DNA from: Planctomycetota bacterium
GTDB lineage: Bacteria; Planctomycetota; B129-G9
Assembly: GCA_003644325.1 (NCBI GenBank)
Contig: QNCA01000021.1
Location: forward strand, 1-10,984
Length of the DNA stretch: 10,984 nucleotides
Direction of reading: 5' to 3'
The notes beneath the pieces were generated by a model that was not told where the DNA came from, ran no database searches, and saw only the letters and a list, made by a program, of their open reading frames with translations. This document shows positions 7,145-10,984 of the stretch, piece after piece. Each line of letters opens with the position of its first letter. Positions within the stretch are counted from its first letter, which is position 1. Position numbers and translations under genes: made by a program.

Positions 7145-8629
7145 TCAGGCGTGCAAATCGGGGCGTTGCTCCGGGCGGTCGGGTTCAAAGCAGCACGACC
7201 GGTTCTTGCCCTGGTTCTTTGCAAGGTAGAGCGCGCGGTCGGCGGCCTCGAATAGTTGCGCCTCGTTTTGCATTTCGTCGCTTAGCGAGGCGACCCCCAC
7301 GCTGACGGTGACCGGGATTTTGCGCGGAGCGCCGTTGGTTGATGTGAAAGAGTGCGCCGCTATAAGGCTTCGCAACTCCTCGGCCTTGTGCATGCCGTCG
7401 ATTGGACCGGTCTCAAGCAGGATTATCAGAAACTCGTCGCCTCCGTAGCGGCTGATTATGTCCATTTCGCGGCAATGAGTCTTGAGGATTTCCGCCGTCT
7501 GGCGCAGCACCTCGTCGCCCGGCTGGTGTCCGTACTCGTCGTTTATCTCCTTGAGGTTGTCTATATCGGTAAGGACGAAGGAAAGGTTCTTGCCGAACCT
7601 CTTGGCTCGCAGGAACTCCGCGTGCGCCTGCCTGTCGAAGTAGCGGCGGTTATAGACGCCCGTGAGCGGGTCCTTGATGGCCTGCTGAACGACCTTTTCG
7701 TACAGGCGCAGGTTGTCGATCATGACCGATATTACGTTGACCAGCGTGTTGAAAATGTCCCATCGTCCCCTCACCAGGGGATCGTCGGTCTTCAGGTCAA
7801 TCTTGCCGGCGTCTTGGGGGAACTCCACCCGCAGCACGCCGAAGACGCGGTCGCGCGACCTGAACGGGAGCATCATGTATCGCTTGCCCGCGACAGGTTC
7901 CAGCATCCGGCCCTCGGCCAGGCGGCGGAGTCTTGCGTTTGACGAGAGTTCTATCCTTTTTGCCTTCCTCTTGGTGGTAAAGGCCACCTCCAGAGTTCCC
8001 TCCTTGAGCAGGTAAAAGGTCACGTCCTTGCAGTTCAGTCCGTTCTTGTCACAGAGCACGTTTGCTGATTCTTTGAACAGTTCTTTAATGTTCTTTGCTT
8101 TTACCAGGGAAGTGGTGAGTTCGTAAGTGGTGCTCACCTGTTCGGTGAGTTCGAAGAGTCTGACATTGGCCCTTGCCGCTTCAATCGTCTTGCGGCGCTG
8201 TATCGTTATCTCGTCCCTCAGGCGCTTTTCCATCTCTCGCCAGTGCGTCAGGTCTCTAATGGAACCGACGATTATCCCGCGCCCGCGGCTCTTGGTACGG
8301 GTGACGGTTGCCTCGACGTTGCGCACCGATTTGTCCTTGCGAATCAGCCGGAACGAATAGGTCTCGACGGAAGAGCGGTCGCGGGGGGCGAGGTTGTTTT
8401 CGTGCAGTTCAAGGTCTTGTGAGTGGACGAGGTCTTCAGGGCGGATGGCGCCGTTAATCAGTTCGGCGCGGGAATAACCGGTGATGTCTTCAAAGACGGG
8501 ATTAACCTCCAAGAACCGCTGCGTTTCGCGGTCCAAGACGTATTGCCCTTCTTGCGAACTCTCGAACAGCGCGCGATATAATGCGCGGCTGTCGTCGCGA
8601 CGAGTCCGAGCGGAGGCGTTGCGAGGCAT
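7145..8629 (-). CDS. Diguanylate cyclase with PAS and GAF-like sensor domains, 494 aa
   Basis: It makes cyclic di-GMP from two GTP. Domain order: PAS (about 15-130, with FLEVNPVFEDITGYSRAEL), a helical linker (about 130-175), a GAF-like domain (about 175-310), a short connector, then GGDEF (about 318-478). The active-site loop is RYGGDEF with GGDEF at 396-400. Metal and substrate residues are seen in LTDIDNLKEINDEYGH (D355, N358), and PLTGVYNRR (321-329) opens the domain. The inhibitory site RxxD is present as R387-E-M-D390, so an active, product-inhibited enzyme is expected. No membrane segment is visible, so sensing is probably cytoplasmic, with an unknown ligand. ATG 8629 follows GAGGGA by 5 nt; the longer TTG start at 8689 has no such support. 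The gene is monocistronic behind its own promoter, divergent from aspS. Confidence 0.93.
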   Translation of the reverse strand: MPRNASARTRRDDSRALYRALFESSQEGQYVLDRETQRFLEVNPVFEDITGYSRAELINGAIRPEDLVHSQDLELHENNLAPRDRSSVETYSFRLIRKDKSVRNVEATVTRTKSRGRGIIVGSIRDLTHWREMEKRLRDEITIQRRKTIEAARANVRLFELTEQVSTTYELTTSLVKAKNIKELFKESANVLCDKNGLNCKDVTFYLLKEGTLEVAFTTKRKAKRIELSSNARLRRLAEGRMLEPVAGKRYMMLPFRSRDRVFGVLRVEFPQDAGKIDLKTDDPLVRGRWDIFNTLVNVISVMIDNLRLYEKVVQQAIKDPLTGVYNRRYFDRQAHAEFLRAKRFGKNLSFVLTDIDNLKEINDEYGHQPGDEVLRQTAEILKTHCREMDIISRYGGDEFLIILLETGPIDGMHKAEELRSLIAAHSFTSTNGAPRKIPVTVSVGVASLSDEMQNEAQLFEAADRALYLAKNQGKNRSCCFEPDRPEQRPDLHA

Positions 8630-8685
8630 CTCGGTCCCTCGATACAAGAAAGGGGGTAAGGCGTTTTCCCATACCGTGCGGAGGA

Positions 8686-8724
8686 TCAACGATTTGCATC
8701 GAGTTGTATAAACGAGATTTGCAT
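8686..8724 (-). CDS. Possible 12-codon leader peptide upstream of the cyclase gene
   Basis: In the cyclase leader, ATG 8724 is preceded by AGGA at a 5-nt spacing and reads MQISFIQLDANR, then TGA at 8686-8688. It lies downstream of the promoter at 8760-8787 and upstream of the cyclase ATG (8629). It spans the first of two 11-bp direct repeats and reaches into the second. The good ribosome site is the only support; an ORF this short arises easily by chance. Confidence 0.3.
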   Translation of the reverse strand: MQISFIQLDANR

Positions 8725-8726
8725 CG
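8691..8726. repeat. Paired 11-bp direct repeat in the cyclase leader
   Basis: GATTTGCATCG occurs at 8691-8701 and 8716-8726, with 25 bp between equivalent positions. Both copies lie downstream of the predicted transcription start (about 8753) and before the cyclase gene. A two-site arrangement could be an operator, or the copies could matter in the mRNA leader. It may also be chance. Confidence 0.5.
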
Positions 8727-8759
8727 CCTTCCTTCCAACCACCCCTTCCCGTTTATTCT

Positions 8760-8787
8760 ATTATATCCTATTTTTGCCTGTAGTCAA
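8760..8787 (-). promoter_or_regulatory. Near-consensus sigma70 promoter of the diguanylate cyclase gene
   Basis: On the minus strand the -35 TTGACT (8782-8787) and a perfect -10 TATAAT (8760-8765) are 16 bp apart. The leader to the ATG at 8629 would be about 124 nt, long enough for the direct repeats and the possible leader peptide. Confidence 0.75.
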
Positions 8788-8840
8788 ACTAAAAGTTGAA
8801 AGAGGGAGCATACGCCGTCTCCAGCGACAGCCTTTTTCCC

Positions 8841-8868
8841 TTGAATCGATGCCGTTTTCTGCTAGATT
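8841..8868 (+). promoter_or_regulatory. Probable sigma70-type promoter of aspS
   Basis: The -35 TTGAAT (8841-8846) and -10 TAGATT (8863-8868) are 16 bp apart, giving a leader of about 38 nt to the aspS ATG. The match is moderate, and AT-rich sequence follows (8868-8898) that could hold an alternative -10. It lies back to back with the cyclase promoter, with about 50 bp between the two -35 boxes. Confidence 0.45.
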
Positions 8869-8913
8869 TGTTTATCTCTATTTCACGTTTATCATAATCC
8901 CGGAAAAGAAGCG

Positions 8914-10710
8914 ATGAAGTTGAAGCGCACGCATACTTGCGGAGAGATTGCGGTGACGGACGCCGGGACCGAGGTTGTGCTCTCGGGCTGGGTCGAGAAC
9001 AAGCGCGATCACGGCGGGATGCTGTTCGTCGACCTGAAGGACCGCTACGGCATCACGCAGGTGGTATTCGACCCGCAAAGGAACGAGGCCCTCTACGCGG
9101 AGGGCAAAGAACTGAAGCCGGAGTCGGTCATAAGCATACGCGGCGTGGTGCAGCGGCGGCCGGAGGGCAACGTGAACCCCGACAGGAAAACCGGGGAGAT
9201 AGAAATCATCGCCGAAGAGGTCGAGGTGCTGAACCGCTCTGCGACGCCTCCGTTCGAGATAGTCGATGACTGCGGCGCGTCCGAGGAGGTGCGCATGAAG
9301 TATCGCTACCTGGACCTCCGGCGCGACGTCATGCGTGAAAACATCATCTTCAGGCACCGCGTCTATCAGTCCATGCGGCGCTACCTGTCCGAAGAGGGGT
9401 TCATCGAGGTGGAGACGCCGACACTGATAAAGAGCACGCCGGAAGGCGCGCGGGATTACCTGGTGCCCAGCCGCAAGTTCAGCGGGCGGTTCTTCGCGTT
9501 GCCGCAGTCGCCGCAGATATTTAAGCAACTGCTCATGATAGCGGGGTTCGACAGGTATTTCCAGATAGCGCGCTGTTACCGCGACGAGGATATCCGCGCA
9601 GACCGGCAGCCGGAGTTCACGCAACTCGACATCGAGATGACGTTCGTGGATGAAGATGACGTCATCGCGATGAACGAAGGGCAGGTAAGGTTTCTGATGA
9701 AGGATTTGCTCGGCATTGAAGTCGGCACGCCTTTTAAGCGTCTCGCTTTCGACGAGGCGCTCAAGAAGTACGGCCTCGACGCGCCGGATATCCGCTTCGG
9801 CATGACGCTGGTGGACGTGAGCGACGTGTGCGCGGACGCGGGCTTCAAGGTGTTTCAAGCCGTTGTCGCTTCCGGCGGTATCGTCGCGGGCATCAACGCC
9901 AAAGGCGCTTCCAACTATTCGCGCAGGCAACTGGACGAACTCACGGCGTACGTCGGCGAATACGGCGCGAAGGGCCTGGTGTGGTTCAAGGTGGAGGAAG
10001 AGGGCGGGACGAACGTACTCAAGTCTCCGACGGCGAAGTTTTTTGACGAGGGGCGCCAACAGAAAATCATCGAGAAGACGAAAGCGGAGGCGGGTGACCT
10101 GCTGCTATTCGTCGCGGACGGGCCGGATGTGGCGCGCACGGCCGTCGGCAGGCTGCGCGTTCGCCTGGCGCGTCAACTGGACCTGATTCCCAAGAATACC
10201 TTTGAACTCTGCTGGGTAACCGAGTTCCCGATGTTCGAGGTGGACGAGGAGTCCGGCAGGTTGGCGGCCCGGCATCATCCCTTCACGTCGCCGACTCCCG
10301 CCACCGTTGACGACCTGGAGAAGAAGCCGCTGCGCGTAAGGGCCAGGGCGTATGACCTCGTGGTAAACGGGGTGGAGATCGCGGGTGGAAGCATCCGTAT
10401 CAACACTCCCGAACTACAGCGGCGGGTTTTCAAGGCGCTGGGCATAGGCGAGAAGGAGGCGGGCGAGAAATTCGGGTTCCTCATCGAGGCGCTGAAATAC
10501 GGCGCTCCGCCCCACGGGGGCATCGCTTACGGCTTCGACAGGTTCGTGGCAATCCTGCGCGGCATAGACAGGATACGCGACGTGATAGCCTTTCCCAAGA
10601 CCACAACCGCGCAGTGCCTGCTGAGCGGAGCGCCGTCGCCGGTCGATGAAAAGCAGTTGGAGGAACTGAAACTGAAAATCATCAGGGAAAGGGATTCGTC
10701 AGAAAGGTGA
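8914..10710 (+). CDS. aspS: Aspartyl-tRNA synthetase, bacterial type, probably non-discriminating, 598 aa
   Basis: This cytoplasmic class II synthetase charges tRNA-Asp with aspartate. The layout is complete: N-terminal OB-fold anticodon-binding domain (about 1-107), motif 1 region with RYLDLRRD (131-138), TPEGARDYLVPSR (175-187), QSPQ (198-201), motif 2 with YRDEDIRADRQPEFTQLDIE (222-241), a GAD insertion domain (about 285-420), and motif 3 with GIAYGFDR (536-543, R543). The length matches the family. H33 (in KRDHGG) and G85 (in RPEGN) align with positions where discriminating E. coli AspRS has Leu and Lys. His and Gly at those sites go with relaxed recognition of tRNA-Asn, so it probably makes Asp-tRNA-Asn for GatCAB too. 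The ATG at 8914 follows GGAAAAG and starts the conserved region. Its TGA stop lies within the repeat at 10706. Confidence 0.97.
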   Translation: MKLKRTHTCGEIAVTDAGTEVVLSGWVENKRDHGGMLFVDLKDRYGITQVVFDPQRNEALYAEGKELKPESVISIRGVVQRRPEGNVNPDRKTGEIEIIAEEVEVLNRSATPPFEIVDDCGASEEVRMKYRYLDLRRDVMRENIIFRHRVYQSMRRYLSEEGFIEVETPTLIKSTPEGARDYLVPSRKFSGRFFALPQSPQIFKQLLMIAGFDRYFQIARCYRDEDIRADRQPEFTQLDIEMTFVDEDDVIAMNEGQVRFLMKDLLGIEVGTPFKRLAFDEALKKYGLDAPDIRFGMTLVDVSDVCADAGFKVFQAVVASGGIVAGINAKGASNYSRRQLDELTAYVGEYGAKGLVWFKVEEEGGTNVLKSPTAKFFDEGRQQKIIEKTKAEAGDLLLFVADGPDVARTAVGRLRVRLARQLDLIPKNTFELCWVTEFPMFEVDEESGRLAARHHPFTSPTPATVDDLEKKPLRVRARAYDLVVNGVEIAGGSIRINTPELQRRVFKALGIGEKEAGEKFGFLIEALKYGAPPHGGIAYGFDRFVAILRGIDRIRDVIAFPKTTTAQCLLSGAPSPVDEKQLEELKLKIIRERDSSER

Positions 10711-10823
10711 CAGTCACCATCTACGAGCCGGCCCCCGACTGCGCCGGAGTCCGCGCTCCGCCCGTTCCGGGTCCTCGCCCTGAGGACCCGTCAGGGTCCG
10801 AATGGGTAATGGTGACAGTCGCC
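10706..10823 (+). repeat. Diverged 118-bp copy of the palindromic unit at the aspS 3' end
   Basis: It begins with GGTGACAGTCACC (10706-10718) and ends with GGTGACAGTCGCC (10811-10823). Just inside these it keeps the arm sequences of the terminal units (ATCTACGA after the first, GTAAT before the second). The middle is replaced by a longer GC-rich section with a 9-bp stem CGGGTCCTC/GAGGACCCG (10768-10776 with 10782-10790) and a CCGGC/GCCGG pairing near 10729-10747. The first 13-mer supplies the aspS stop codon. The stems may help end or protect the aspS transcript, but no U-tract follows. Confidence 0.85.
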
Positions 10824-10842
10824 TTTCTTCTTCAGGGATTTA

Positions 10843-10984
10843 CTCAAGTTGACTGACTTTCTCTAACCTCGGTGACTGTCACCAATTACGGAGCCGTTCC
10901 GACCTTGTCGGAACGGATCGTAGATTGGTGACTGTCACCGTAAGGTGTTATGAAACAGCAGATTATAATCAAGCACCCACCATC
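10843..10984 (-). repeat. Right arm of the ~142-bp inverted repeat
   Basis: This is the inverted counterpart of 14-156. It carries 13-mers at 10871-10883 and 10927-10939 (both GGTGACTGTCACC) and the same 10-bp stem at 10894-10903 and 10907-10916 with loop CTT. The match is still running when the window ends, so the true outer boundary is not visible. A diverged unit of the same family lies directly beside it (10706-10823), so the right end holds two units in tandem. Confidence 0.9.

Noticed and set aside
8878..10059. 393-aa minus-strand open frame opposite aspS
   Set aside because: It is antisense to an unmistakable AspRS with all class II motifs, is His/Arg-rich, and has no recognisable domain.
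10768..10790. Classical intrinsic terminator of aspS
   Set aside because: The 9-bp stem is good, but no run of T follows, so only a possible 3'-end role is noted.

Overview
The window (10,984 bp, mostly GC-rich, about 40% G+C near the left end) looks like chromosomal DNA of an uncultured Gram-negative bacterium. Long LolA-like envelope proteins, a bacterial-type AspRS with non-discriminating features, and abundant palindromic intergenic repeats would fit a planctomycete or another PVC or deep-branching lineage. No taxonomic marker is decisive. Both ends fall inside the same dispersed repeat, so this may be a contig that broke at repeats.

Left end (1-1640): one arm of an inverted repeat (14-156), then a minus-strand accessory segment. 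This holds an AT-rich orphan gene for a Cys-containing soluble protein (182-724) and a coupled pair of small membrane-protein genes (925-1206 and 1203-1543, the latter apparently frameshifted). A 27-bp direct repeat (755-781 and 1607-1633) sits just upstream of each accessory unit. The 143 bp at 782-924 hold nothing I recognise.

Centre (1654-7041): a minus-strand operon behind a good sigma70-type promoter (7013-7041). In transcription order it encodes a putative lipoprotein (6089-6958), a FtsX/MacB-type ABC permease (4963-6087), its ATPase (4258-4935), a VTT/DedA-like membrane protein interrupted by a frameshift (3466-4280), and a membrane-tethered protein with two tandem LolA-like domains (1654-3348). 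Together they suggest an envelope lipid or lipoprotein trafficking module. A cluster of three 13-bp palindromes lies between the last two genes.

Right part (7145-10984): a PAS-GAF-GGDEF diguanylate cyclase gene (7145-8629, minus) with a near-consensus promoter, an 11-bp direct repeat and a possible leader peptide. Divergent from it is aspS (8914-10710, plus). The aspS stop codon lies inside a copy of the palindromic repeat family, and a second arm of the terminal inverted repeat closes the window (10843-10984).

The least explained structures are the GGTGACNGTCACC repeat family (nine 13-mers in four blocks), the direct repeats heading the accessory genes, and the Lol-like operon. No tRNA, rRNA, CRISPR array or transposase gene was seen.
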